From: Marinobacter nanhaiticus D15-8W
Lineage (GTDB): Bacteria > Pseudomonadota > Gammaproteobacteria > Pseudomonadales > Oleiphilaceae
Assembly: GCF_036511935.1 (NCBI RefSeq)
Contig: NZ_AP028878.1
Coordinates: 3,906,001-3,970,000 of the forward strand
Length of the DNA: 64,000 nt
Direction: 5' to 3'
Shown: piece by piece, positions 45,901-52,950 of the stretch
Layout of the letters: every line of letters begins with the position of its first letter
Position numbering within the stretch: the first letter of the stretch is position 1
Translations under genes and position numbers: made by a program
The notes under the pieces: model-generated
Databases searched by the model: none
What the model was told of the DNA's origin: nothing
What the model saw: only the letters and a program-made list of their open reading frames with translations

Positions 45901-48900
45901 CGAACGGAACGGATTGGGTACGAAGCGCTCGGCGGTGGTTCCCGGACGGTCCAGATAACCGCGAGCCAGGGCGCCACCCAGGTAGAGTTCCCCCGCCACA
46001 TTCGGGGGCAACAGGTTGAGGTCGCCGTCGAGCACATAGCCCTGGCGGTCGCCCACCAGATCGCCGATGGGCGCATAGGGGCTGTCGAAGTCTGCGGTCT
46101 CTGCCGGGACCCGCCAGAGCGTGGGGGTCACCACGGTTTCGGTCGGGCCATAGCCGTTGATCACCCAGTCCGGTTTCAGGTGTTCGATGGCGTGGTGCAT
46201 CATCTGACGGCTGAAGGCTTCGCCGGCGAAGCAGTAGATACGCACGCCCGGTGGCTGGCCCTTGAGTTCCGCCCATTCGGCCAACTGGCGCAGGTAGCTG
46301 GGCGGGAAGGCGGCGACGGTGATGCCTTCCTCGATCAGGCAGTCGTAGGTTTCCTGCACACTCCACAGGGCCTGGTCCCGCAATACGATGCGGGACCCGT
46401 GACTGAGCGCCGTCAGCCAGCGCTCGTGGGCACCATCAAAGCTGATGGAGAGGAAGTGCAGTTCCCGGTCCTCCGGTGTCAGGCCATAACGCTCGCCAAT
46501 GGTCTGGCAGTGCATGGACATCGCGCCGTGGGGTACGGCCACGCCTTTGGGTTTACCAGTGGAGCCGGAAGTGTAGATCAGGTAGGCCAGCTGTTCCGGG
46601 TGGATAAAGGCATTCGGCACGGTCGACGGCTGATCATCGACCTTCAGGTGATCCAGGTTCACCGTCTCGACATCGTCCACCACCGGCAGCCGATCCAGGG
46701 CAGCGTCATGGGTCAGCAGCAGGGCGGCGCCGGAATCCTCCAGCATGTAGCGCACCCGCTCGGCGGGATAGTCCGGATCCAGCGGCACGTAGGCGGCGCC
46801 GGTCTTGTGAACCGCATAGAGCGCCACCAGCATGTCGACACCCCGTTCCAGGGCCACACCAACGCGGCTCTCTGCGCCAATGCCCTGCCCGATCAGCCAG
46901 TGGGCCAGGCGGTTGGCGCGGGCATCAAAGTCTGCGAAGGTCAGGCGATTCTCGCCGTGCACCACCGCGATGGCTTCCGGGCGTTCCACCGCCTGGTCGG
47001 CGATCAGGGCGCAGATGGGGCGTGGATCAACCGGCGAATGGTCGGGCCGGTTCCAGCTATCCCAGACTTTCTGCTCGGCGTCAGTCAATAACGGCAGATC
47101 GCCGATGGATTGCTGCGCATGCTGGACCATAGCGGTCAGCAACTGCTGCAAATGCTCGGAGAGCGCCTGTGCTCGGCAGTCCGAAACCTGCGATTTCTGG
47201 TAATGAAGATGCAGCACCAGGCCGGCCTCGACCGCAAGACTAAGTGGATAATGCGTCCGTTCGCTGATCTGCAGGTCACTGAAACGCAGACGGCTTCCGT
47301 TGCTTTCTTCAGCGTCGTTACCTCGAAGCGCTTCATCTACAGGGAAGTTCTCGAACACCAGCAAGGTATCGAATAATTCCCGGCCGGCCTGCCCCGCCAG
47401 TTGCTGGATCTGATAGAGCGGCGTATGTTCGTGCTCGCGCAGGGACAGATTGTGGGCCTGCAGTTCAGCCAGCCAGTCGCCGACCCGTTGCTCGGGTGCG
47501 GGCGCCTGCACCACGGGCAGCGTATTGATGAACAGCCCCAGCTGCCGGTCCATCCCCGGCACGTCCGCCGGACGGCCGGCAACGGTGGCGCCGAAAGCCA
47601 CTTGGCGCTGACCGGTGTAGCGCTGCAGCAGCAATGTCCAAGAGGCCTGGATCAGTGTATTCAGCGTAACCTGCTGCTCTCGGGCAAAGTCTCCCAAACG
47701 CTGGTGATCCAGCGCCATGACGATCTCGCCGCTGGCATCGCCTTCGCCTGTCTTGCCGGCGTCGGCCAACAAGGGCACCAAACGGGTGGGCTCGCTGACC
47801 GTCTCCAACTGACGACGCCAGAAGGACTCAGTCCGCGCCGTATCCCGGCCAGCCAGCCACTGGAAGTAATCGCGATACCGGGCCGCTGTCTGCGGCCGGT
47901 CGCCCAGCGTCTGCGCCATGACTTCGCTTATTAGCGCGGCACTGCTCCAACCGTCGAGCAGGATGTGATGCAGCGTCCACACCATATGCCAACGCCGCTC
48001 GTCCAGCCGCACCAGCACCAGCCGCATCAACGGCGGCTGGGCAAGATCGAACGGCGTGGCCTTTTCCTGTTCGCAAAGGGCGTCCAGATCCACCGAAGCA
48101 TCATCCCGTCCATCCAGCTCCCGGATCGCCAACGTTGCTGAGCGATGGATAACTTGCAGCGGCACCTGGGTGCCCGGCGCGTGAATGAAGGCGGCCCGCA
48201 GGATGGGATGACGGCTCACCGCATCCGTCCAGGCCTGCTTAAAGGCATCCAGCGGCAGGTCGTCGATCGTGACCGACACCTGATTGACATAGAGATCCGT
48301 CGAACCGCCTAACTCGCTATGGAACAAAAGCCCCTGCTGCATAGGCGTCAGCGGCAGGATGTCGTCGATGGCTCCCGGTTCGAGGGGAAGCACATCCAAT
48401 GCAGTCTGATCAAGCGCGACCAGGGGAACATCGGATGGCGTCAGTCCCGATTGCTCCCGGCACACTGCGAGCATTGCATCCAGGGCGTCCTGGAAATAGG
48501 CCATCAACGTTTCAATGGCGTCAGACGCATGGCGCTCGGCGCTATAGCTGCAGACCAACTCCAGCTGGCCATCCCGCACCTGTCCATCCAGCGACAGTTC
48601 GAAACCTAGCGGGGCATTCGGGGCACGTGTGATGCCAGGCGATTCGCTGGCCAGGGTCATGCCTGCATCAGCCTCGCCGCCGACCTGACCGAGATAATTG
48701 AAGAGGACCGCAGGAGATAGATCAGGCAAGTCCCGTGCGTCTTTAAGATAGCGCAATACGCCATAACCAATCCCACCGTGGGGTACAGCGCGCAGCGCTT
48801 CCTTGGTGGCTTTGAGATTGGAAACCAGATCGTCGCCACACGGCAGCTGGACCGGATAAAGGCTCGTAAACCAGCCCACCGTCCGGGATAGATCGACGCC

Positions 48901-51900
48901 GTCGAAAAGGTCTTCGCGGCCATGACCTTCAAGGGCAATGACCGGTGAGGACTGACCGGTCCACTGACGCAATGCCTGGCCCAGTGCGGTCAGTAACAGG
49001 TCGTTGATCTGGGTGCGGAACGCCGCCGGCGACTGCTCCAGCAATTGCCGGGTGCGCTCGCTGTCGAGTTGGAACCGCTGCTCGGACCGATGCGCGACGG
49101 TGTTTGCGCCGTCAGTGTGCGTCCCCGGTAGGGGCTGAGGTTGCGGAATGGCGGACCAGTAGCTTTGCTCGCCATCAAAGCGTTCGTCATTAAGCTTGTC
49201 GGCCCAGGTCTGGAACCCAGTGGATTTGTCGCCCAGTTCGGGTGTTTCACCGTCCGAGGCCTGTTGGTAGGCGCGCATCAAATCGTCCAGCAGCATTCGC
49301 CAGGACACGCCGTCAACAGCCAGGTGATGGATCGCCAACAGCAGTCGCTCTTCACCGTTGCCCAATCGGATCAGTACTGCACGGAGCAGCGGACCGTCGG
49401 CAATATCGAGGCTCGCCTGGGCCTCGTTGCAAACGGCCTCCAAACCCGCTTCATCGCTGTTCCGTACCCAAAGCACAGCATGCTCGGAAACATCGGGGCG
49501 ATAACGCTGCAGCCTATTTTCGCCATCCAGATTAAAGGACAGGCGCAGCGCATCATGATGATTGAGCAGTGCGTTCAGTGCCCTCGCCATTGCGTCCGGC
49601 TGCAACGGCGTTTGCGGCTTCAGCAGCAGCGACTGGTTCCAGTGCGAAGGATGCGGCATTGCCTGATCAAAGAACCATTGCTGGATTGGCGAGAGCGGGA
49701 AGGCACGGTCGAGGTCGATGACGTGAACCGTTTTGGTTTCGATGGCTTGGGCAACTTGCGCCAGTTCGGCGACGGTCTGGCGCTCGAACAGGTCCCGTGG
49801 CGTGAGCGCGACACCGCGGGTTTTGGCCTTCGCAATAATGCGCAGGCTGAGGATCGAATCACCGCCCAGAGCGAAGAAATTGGCGTCGCGACCTACCTTT
49901 TCAACGCCCAGCACCTCTTGCCACAATGCGGCCAGAGCCTGTTCCATCTCGCCCTGCGGAGCGGCGTATGCGGCCGTGTCGATCTCCGGATCTGGCAGGG
50001 CCTTGCGGTCCAGCTTGCCGTTGGCCGACAGCGGGAAGTGGTCCAGGGCCACGATGTTCGCCGGCACCATGTAGTCCGGCAGGTGGCGCTTGAGTTCAGC
50101 TTTAATGGCGTCGTGGTCGATGCCGGTGCCCAGTACATAGCCGACCAGTTGCTCGTTACGGGCGATCACCACCGCGTCGGTCACCCGCGCCGCCTCGCGC
50201 AGGGCGGCTTCGATTTCGCCCAGTTCGATCCGCAGTCCTCGCAGCTTGATCTGGTGATCCAGCCGACCCAGGTATTCTAGCGTGCCGTCGACACACCACC
50301 GTGCCAGGTCGCCGCTGCGGTAGAGCCGTTCACCTGTGGCAAACGGACTGGGCACGAAGCGCTCCGCCGTCAGGTCCGGCCGGCCATGGTAGCCCTGGGC
50401 CAAGCCCGCGCCGCCGATATAGAGTTCCCCCGGCACACCGACGGGTTGTGGATTCAGACGCTCGTCGAGGATATGGATCTGCAGGTTGGCGATGGGTTGA
50501 CCAATCGGGACGGTGGTGCGCTCATCCTGGCCACAGGTCCAGTGGGTCACGTCGATGGCCGCTTCGGTGGGGCCATAGAGGTTGTACAGATGGGCTTGCG
50601 GCAGACGGCGGATTGCTTCGTCCTGCAGGTCCTTGGGGAGCGCTTCACCGCTGCAGACGATCCGGCGCAGACTCTCGCAGCCGGTGAGGTCGTCCTGCAT
50701 CAGGAAGGCGGACAGCATAGAGGGTACGAAGTGCAGCGTGGTGACCGCTTCGCGCTGGATCAGGTCAACGAGTTTGGTCGGGTCTTTGTGATCACCCGGT
50801 TGAGCTACCACCAAACGTGCGCCCACCATAAACGGCCAGAAAAATTCCCAGACGGAGACATCAAAGCTGTAGGGCGTCTTCTGCAGGACCGTATCGCCCT
50901 CGCCCAATTCGTAAGCCGCCTGCATCCACTGCAACCGGTTGTACAACGCCGCATGGGTATTCGCCACGCCCTTCGGCTTACCGGTAGAGCCGGAGGTGTA
51001 GATGACGTAAGCCCGCTGCTCCGGATGGATCTTAACAGTCGGCGCAGTCGTGGGCTGTTCGGCCAGATCGAGTTGGTCCAAATTTAGTACCGCCAAACCA
51101 CTCAACTCAGGCAACCGGTCGATCACTGCATCATGAGTCAGCAACAGATCGACACCGGCATCCGCCAACACCTGCTGCTGACGGGCTTCGGGGTAATCCG
51201 GATCGATAGGCACATAGGCAGCGCCCGCCTTCTGGATGGCGTAGAGCGCGACCACCATCGCTATCGAACGCTCGGCGGCCACGCCGACCAGACTGTTGCC
51301 GTCCACGCCCTGCCCGATCAAGGCATGCGCCAGTTGGTTGGCGGCTTGGTCCAGTTCGGCATAGCTCAGGCGCTGGTCGCCGAAGACCAGGGCTTCGCGA
51401 TCCGGGTGCGTTTCGGCCTGATGCTCGAATAGACGATGCGCCGGCTGCGGCTGACCGAAATCCTCATCCGTGGCATTCCAGTCCACCAAACGCATGCGGT
51501 CATAGGCATCCAATAGATCATAATCGCCGATAGCCGCGTCCGGCGCGTCCACGATTTGCTGCAACAAGCGCTCGAATCGCTGGTGAAGATGGGCTACGGA
51601 CGCTTCGTCATAGAGATCCGTGGCGTAGTTCCAGTTACCGCCGACCCGGCCGCCCGGAAAAGCCCAGGTATGCAACGCCAGGTCGAATTGGGCAGCCCCG
51701 GTATCCTGCGGCAGCAATTCCGCGGTCAGACCAGGGACCAGTTCGAAACGCTCGCCGTCACGCTGCTGGTGGTTGTAGAGCACCTGGAACAGCGGGTTAT
51801 GACTCAGGCTGCGCTCGGGTTGCAGGTGGTCGACCAGATGTTCGAACGGCAGGGCCTGATGCGCCTGTGCCTGCTGCGCTACGGCGCGCTCGCGGGCAAG

Positions 51901-52950
51901 CACTACCGTAAACGCTTCGCTACCGTCCAGGGCACTGCGCAGGATCTGGGTGTTGACGAAGAAACCGATCAGCCCTTCCAGTTCGGTCCGTTCGCGGCCG
52001 GCTATGGGCACGCCCACACTCAGGTCGGATTGACCACTCAGACGATGCAGCAGCACTTTGTAGGCCGCGAGCATGACGGTGAAGAACGTGGTTCCCTGGC
52101 TAAGGGCCAGGGTATTCAGGGATTCAGACAGCCCGTCACCCAGGGCAAAGTGGTACCGCCCACCCCGGAACGACTGCTGCGCCGGCCGGGGTCGGTCTGT
52201 GGGTAATTCGAGTACCGGCGGCTCGTCGCCCAGTTGCTGCGTCCAGTATTCAAGGTCGGCTTCCCCGGCACCCGCTTCCAGGGCCCGGCGCTGCCACAAG
52301 GCGACATCGGCATATTGCAGCGGCAATGGCGGCAGGTCGGACACGTCACCAGCCAGGGCTGCACGATAGCATTGGGCAAACTCCATCAGCATGACCTGGA
52401 TCGACCAGCCGTCGGCGATGATGTGATGCAGGCACAGCACCAGGCGATGATCGTCGTCCGCCATCCGCACCAGAACCACCCGCCAGAGCGGCCCCTTGGC
52501 CAGGTCAAACGACTGTCGCGCCACCTCAGTTGCGCGGGCCTGGAACGCGGCTTCGCTATCAGCGCTCAACTGCAGGAATTCCACCGGGGCTACCGGATTG
52601 ATGATCTGCTGCGGCTCGCCATCATCATTCGCCCGAAACGTCGTACGCAGGCTCTCATGGCGACGGGCCAGGGTATCGAAGGCCGAGCGCAAGGCGGCGT
52701 GGTCAAGCGTACCGGTGAGGCGGATGGCGCCAGGCAGGTGGTAAGCCGGGTTGCCGGGTTCCAGTTGATCGATGAACCACAACCGTTGCTGGGCGAAAGA
52801 GGCGGGGCTGACCTCCCCTGCCACACCCGAGGGAATCGGCAGGGCTGACAGCGTCAGCCCCTGCGCCTGCAGTTTGCGCAGGAAGACCCGACGCTTGTCG
52901 GCGCTCAGCCCCAGGAAGCGGCGTGACAGGGCCATCGCATTGTCCTGCAT
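36904..52950 (-). CDS. Four-module NRPS with terminal thioesterase (Ser-OHOrn-Ser-OHOrn)
   Basis: 5348 residues, C-A-T-E / C-A-T / C-A-T / C-A-T-E-TE. Active-site landmarks by residue: C HHIIADG ~178, A ~698, T GGDSI ~1031, E HHLAVDG ~1211; C (after-E type, HHILLDG) ~1663, A ~2173, T GGHSL ~2512; C HHGISDG ~2706, A ~3227, T GGHSL ~3558; C HHIISDG ~3749, A ~4270, T GGDSI ~4611, E HHLIVDG ~4792; TE GWSMGG ~5195. Specificity residues read DVWHVSLIDK (Ser) for A1 and A3, and DGEACAGVTK (as I recall for pyoverdine hydroxyornithine modules) for A2 and A4. The two T domains before E carry GGDS. Predicted segment: D-Ser, acyl-OHOrn, Ser, D-acyl-OHOrn. The start overlaps the preceding NRPS stop (TAATG); an ATG at 52935 is an alternative. 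Confidence 0.95.
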   Translation of the reverse strand: MQDNAMALSRRFLGLSADKRRVFLRKLQAQGLTLSALPIPSGVAGEVSPASFAQQRLWFIDQLEPGNPAYHLPGAIRLTGTLDHAALRSAFDTLARRHESLRTTFRANDDGEPQQIINPVAPVEFLQLSADSEAAFQARATEVARQSFDLAKGPLWRVVLVRMADDDHRLVLCLHHIIADGWSIQVMLMEFAQCYRAALAGDVSDLPPLPLQYADVALWQRRALEAGAGEADLEYWTQQLGDEPPVLELPTDRPRPAQQSFRGGRYHFALGDGLSESLNTLALSQGTTFFTVMLAAYKVLLHRLSGQSDLSVGVPIAGRERTELEGLIGFFVNTQILRSALDGSEAFTVVLARERAVAQQAQAHQALPFEHLVDHLQPERSLSHNPLFQVLYNHQQRDGERFELVPGLTAELLPQDTGAAQFDLALHTWAFPGGRVGGNWNYATDLYDEASVAHLHQRFERLLQQIVDAPDAAIGDYDLLDAYDRMRLVDWNATDEDFGQPQPAHRLFEHQAETHPDREALVFGDQRLSYAELDQAANQLAHALIGQGVDGNSLVGVAAERSIAMVVALYAIQKAGAAYVPIDPDYPEARQQQVLADAGVDLLLTHDAVIDRLPELSGLAVLNLDQLDLAEQPTTAPTVKIHPEQRAYVIYTSGSTGKPKGVANTHAALYNRLQWMQAAYELGEGDTVLQKTPYSFDVSVWEFFWPFMVGARLVVAQPGDHKDPTKLVDLIQREAVTTLHFVPSMLSAFLMQDDLTGCESLRRIVCSGEALPKDLQDEAIRRLPQAHLYNLYGPTEAAIDVTHWTCGQDERTTVPIGQPIANLQIHILDERLNPQPVGVPGELYIGGAGLAQGYHGRPDLTAERFVPSPFATGERLYRSGDLARWCVDGTLEYLGRLDHQIKLRGLRIELGEIEAALREAARVTDAVVIARNEQLVGYVLGTGIDHDAIKAELKRHLPDYMVPANIVALDHFPLSANGKLDRKALPDPEIDTAAYAAPQGEMEQALAALWQEVLGVEKVGRDANFFALGGDSILSLRIIAKAKTRGVALTPRDLFERQTVAELAQVAQAIETKTVHVIDLDRAFPLSPIQQWFFDQAMPHPSHWNQSLLLKPQTPLQPDAMARALNALLNHHDALRLSFNLDGENRLQRYRPDVSEHAVLWVRNSDEAGLEAVCNEAQASLDIADGPLLRAVLIRLGNGEERLLLAIHHLAVDGVSWRMLLDDLMRAYQQASDGETPELGDKSTGFQTWADKLNDERFDGEQSYWSAIPQPQPLPGTHTDGANTVAHRSEQRFQLDSERTRQLLEQSPAAFRTQINDLLLTALGQALRQWTGQSSPVIALEGHGREDLFDGVDLSRTVGWFTSLYPVQLPCGDDLVSNLKATKEALRAVPHGGIGYGVLRYLKDARDLPDLSPAVLFNYLGQVGGEADAGMTLASESPGITRAPNAPLGFELSLDGQVRDGQLELVCSYSAERHASDAIETLMAYFQDALDAMLAVCREQSGLTPSDVPLVALDQTALDVLPLEPGAIDDILPLTPMQQGLLFHSELGGSTDLYVNQVSVTIDDLPLDAFKQAWTDAVSRHPILRAAFIHAPGTQVPLQVIHRSATLAIRELDGRDDASVDLDALCEQEKATPFDLAQPPLMRLVLVRLDERRWHMVWTLHHILLDGWSSAALISEVMAQTLGDRPQTAARYRDYFQWLAGRDTARTESFWRRQLETVSEPTRLVPLLADAGKTGEGDASGEIVMALDHQRLGDFAREQQVTLNTLIQASWTLLLQRYTGQRQVAFGATVAGRPADVPGMDRQLGLFINTLPVVQAPAPEQRVGDWLAELQAHNLSLREHEHTPLYQIQQLAGQAGRELFDTLLVFENFPVDEALRGNDAEESNGSRLRFSDLQISERTHYPLSLAVEAGLVLHLHYQKSQVSDCRAQALSEHLQQLLTAMVQHAQQSIGDLPLLTDAEQKVWDSWNRPDHSPVDPRPICALIADQAVERPEAIAVVHGENRLTFADFDARANRLAHWLIGQGIGAESRVGVALERGVDMLVALYAVHKTGAAYVPLDPDYPAERVRYMLEDSGAALLLTHDAALDRLPVVDDVETVNLDHLKVDDQPSTVPNAFIHPEQLAYLIYTSGSTGKPKGVAVPHGAMSMHCQTIGERYGLTPEDRELHFLSISFDGAHERWLTALSHGSRIVLRDQALWSVQETYDCLIEEGITVAAFPPSYLRQLAEWAELKGQPPGVRIYCFAGEAFSRQMMHHAIEHLKPDWVINGYGPTETVVTPTLWRVPAETADFDSPYAPIGDLVGDRQGYVLDGDLNLLPPNVAGELYLGGALARGYLDRPGTTAERFVPNPFRSGERLYRTGDRVKLNPDGQLEYLGRMDQQVKLRGFRIEIGEVEAALKACAGVKDTLAVVKDTPAGQRLVGYVSGEELDEHAIKARLKEQLPEYMVPSHIVTLARLPQLPNGKLDRNALPEPAVGQTDYEAPATASEHRLAAIWQDLLHRERIGRYDHFFELGGHSLLATQLVSRIRHEQGVELPLKAIFEAPQLADLATWLDDLDGQADRHGICRLGLEQAPQSFAQQRLWFLDQLEPASTAYNLPGALRLTGDLDEQALKQAFDGLMARHEVLRTRLLAPSDGADVPRQIVDPPKPVTLERVDLRKSADSEAAFRAHALEFMARPFRLADEPLWRVGLVMLGDREWRLLLCMHHGISDGWSVSVLLRDFAALYQAACQGHAPGLDPLPIQYADFAVWQREWLAGGEGERQLDYWRRQLGDDHPVLELPMDRPRPARQSFRGTRHPFTFDSPLAEQLRELAAAHDATPFMVLLAAYSVLLHRLSGQDDVRVGVPVAGRNRQETEDLIGFFVNTQVLRCQAEPTMTFKQVLDAVRNTAIDAQAHQDLPFEQLVEALQPERSLSHNPLFQVAYDHQRRDHTGLADLPGLDVDMLELNDGNTQFDLALNTVEDADGELSGNWNYATDLFDAATIEHLHERFEQLLAQIVMAPEQVIGDYDLLDADDRTQLADWNTTAVDYGSPQSIHRLFEHQAETHPDREALVFGDQRLSYAELDQAANRLAHALIGHGVGSNGLVGVAFERSIEMVVALYAIQKAGAAYVPIDPDHPEARQQQVLADAGVELLLTHNPVIGRLPELGDLAVLNLDQLDLSGQPISAPTVEIHPEQRAYVIYTSGSTGKPKGVANTHAALYNRLQWMQAAYALGEDDVVLQKTPYSFDVSVWEFFWPLMVGARLVVAQPGDHKDPTKLVDLIQREAVTALHFVPSMLSAFLMQDELTGCESLRRIVCSGEALPKDLQDEALRRLPQAKLYNLYGPTEAAIDVTHWTCGTDERTTVPIGRPIANLQIHILDERLNPQPIGVPGELFIGGAGLAQGYHGRPDLTAERFVPNPFARGERLYRSGDLARWCVDGTLEYLGRLDHQIKLRGLRIELGEIEAALRDAAQVTDAVVIARNEQLVGYVLGTDIDQDAVKAELRRRLPDYMVPAHIVALDRFPLSANGKLDRKALPDPEIDTAAYAAPQGEMEQALAALWQEVLGVERVGRNDNFFSLGGHSLLGVNLVHRIQKTLNRTLPLSALFESASLAELASTLATEPENQTTALQPYNRGQLAPQSFAQQRLWFLAQLEPESSAYHLPGGLHMQGNLDEHALMAAFEQLAQRHESLRTCFRHGDDGVPQQWVLAASAVRIERHDLSDDDEAESAFDALFREFSRRPFDLENAPPWRVALVQMNASNWRLLLCMHHIISDGWSMQLLLEELVGFYRLASLDEPNPLEPLPVQYADYALWQREHLTGAELDRQLAWWEGQLGEDHPTLDLPTDRPRPAQRDGRGARHAFTLPPVLVEQLRKASSEQQASLFMVILAGLEALLYRLSGQRDLRVGIPVFGRHQPGTEGLIGFFVNTLVLRAEIEPGDRVSDLIAQVRERMHGAQAHADLPFERLVEALQPERSLSHNPLFQVSYNHQVFDEQPLLTMDALSCEPLACPAENAHFDLVLGTQEYSDGRIEGYLDFATDIFDAATVERMAEQLQAMLDVISREPDSHLGELPLLTPDEEAVWARWNRPEHSPIDPRPICALIADQAVERPEAIAVVHGENRLTFADFDARANRLAHWLIGQGIGAESRVGVALERGVEMLVALYAVHKTGAAYVPLDPDYPAERVRYMLEDSGAALLLTHDAALDRLPAVGGVETVNLDHLNLDDQPSTVPDAFIHPEQLAYLIYTSGSTGKPKGVAVPHGAMSMHCQTIGERYGLTPDDRELHFLSISFDGAHERWLTALSHGARIVLRDQALWSVQQTYDCLIEEGITVAAFPPSYLRQLAEWAELKGQPPGVRIYCFAGEAFSRQMMHHAIEHLKPDWVINGYGPTETVVTPTLWRVPAETADFDSPYAPIGDLVGDRQGYVLDSDLNLLPPNVAGELYLGGALARGYLDRPGTTAERFVPNPFSPGERLYRTGDRVKLNPDGQLEYLGRMDQQVKLRGFRIEIGEVEAALKACPGVKDTLAVVKDTPAGQRLVGYVSGEELDEHSIKARLKDQLPEYMVPSHIVTLERLPQLPNGKLDRHALPEPASTTRQRETPKGERETLLAELWRNVLGVDEVNRGDSFFELGGDSIQSLGLITRLRQSGWQLTPKTVFLKPILSEMAAALALVAEEVGGAIEKAHGTLPLTPIQAHFFEQPMRDPSHWNQSLLLEVKRPLEEGHLRRAVEALIAHHDSLRLGFRRVDGNWQSFYREQESAARLLQVITLESSKEVTVACDAIQRGFDLEQGPLAGLLLVNLPNNEQRLLLSFHHLIVDGVSWRILLEDLTRAYQRVESGLTSDLGPASASYQQWAHHLADASDSGQWDSELDYWARLGEGAEAWPVDNPDGRNATIDATHCEWRLPAGQTRRLLRETLAARNVGIDDLLLAALAEGLRAWGGLREPLIAVEGHGREPLDETLDLSRTLGWFTSLYPLRVHSAGDLETTLDAIRTIRAEVPGKGVGFGALRYLAMPEVRSRIGEVPEPLLAFNYLGQFDQDLADGRFQAAEESPGDLVDPWTPLARELEINGQVQDGQLTLNCRFSSQRYRSRTVQRLLDHVGMALERLIEQTDVRHAPSASRPKPAMPMDGSQLNSLLRLGGSRAANPTLFCPHPVSGTVVGYYPLAGRLAADWNVWGLQNRQILDGRWRDVSLAAMARDYVRALLEKQGSGPYYLLGWSMGGALALEMATLLERLGKHVAFVGLIDGYVPGAGQARADVEDSPSPEGVSEDQWQQLLALERHMRQLARNHRDIRPLRAPVHAWWASQSPENNANAEALLEAAIERPLASSAWLDADHLSIVRDQTFIDQLEEVLHLLAVRSTPLDELQGAE
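39290..40800 (-). repeat. Duplicated hydroxyornithine A-domain region (copy in module 4)
   Basis: This is nearly the same protein sequence as 45600-47095 (module 2), differing mainly at third codon positions (about 10-12% at DNA level in the stretch I compared). Limits are approximate. It covers the A domain and the linker before it. Confidence 0.8.
42290..43830 (-). repeat. Duplicated serine A-domain region (copy in module 3)
   Basis: This is nearly identical at protein level to 49870-51440 (module 1), from the QAETHPDREALVFGDQRLSY block through NGKLDRKALPDPEIDTAAY. Limits are approximate. Confidence 0.8.
45600..47095 (-). repeat. Duplicated hydroxyornithine A-domain region (copy in module 2)
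   Basis: Partner of 39290-40800. Both share the segment reading SFDGAHERWLTALSHG and the downstream GYGPTETVVTPTLW block. Confidence 0.8.
49870..51440 (-). repeat. Duplicated serine A-domain region (copy in module 1)
   Basis: Partner of 42290-43830. The surrounding C and T domains are clearly less alike, so the unit of exchange is the A domain. Confidence 0.8.

Noticed and set aside
38581..47091. Several plus-strand open frames of 285-502 codons opposite the NRPS gene, repeated at module spacing
   Set aside because: They recur because the A domains recur; composition is His/Gln/Arg-rich shadow sequence with no domain match.
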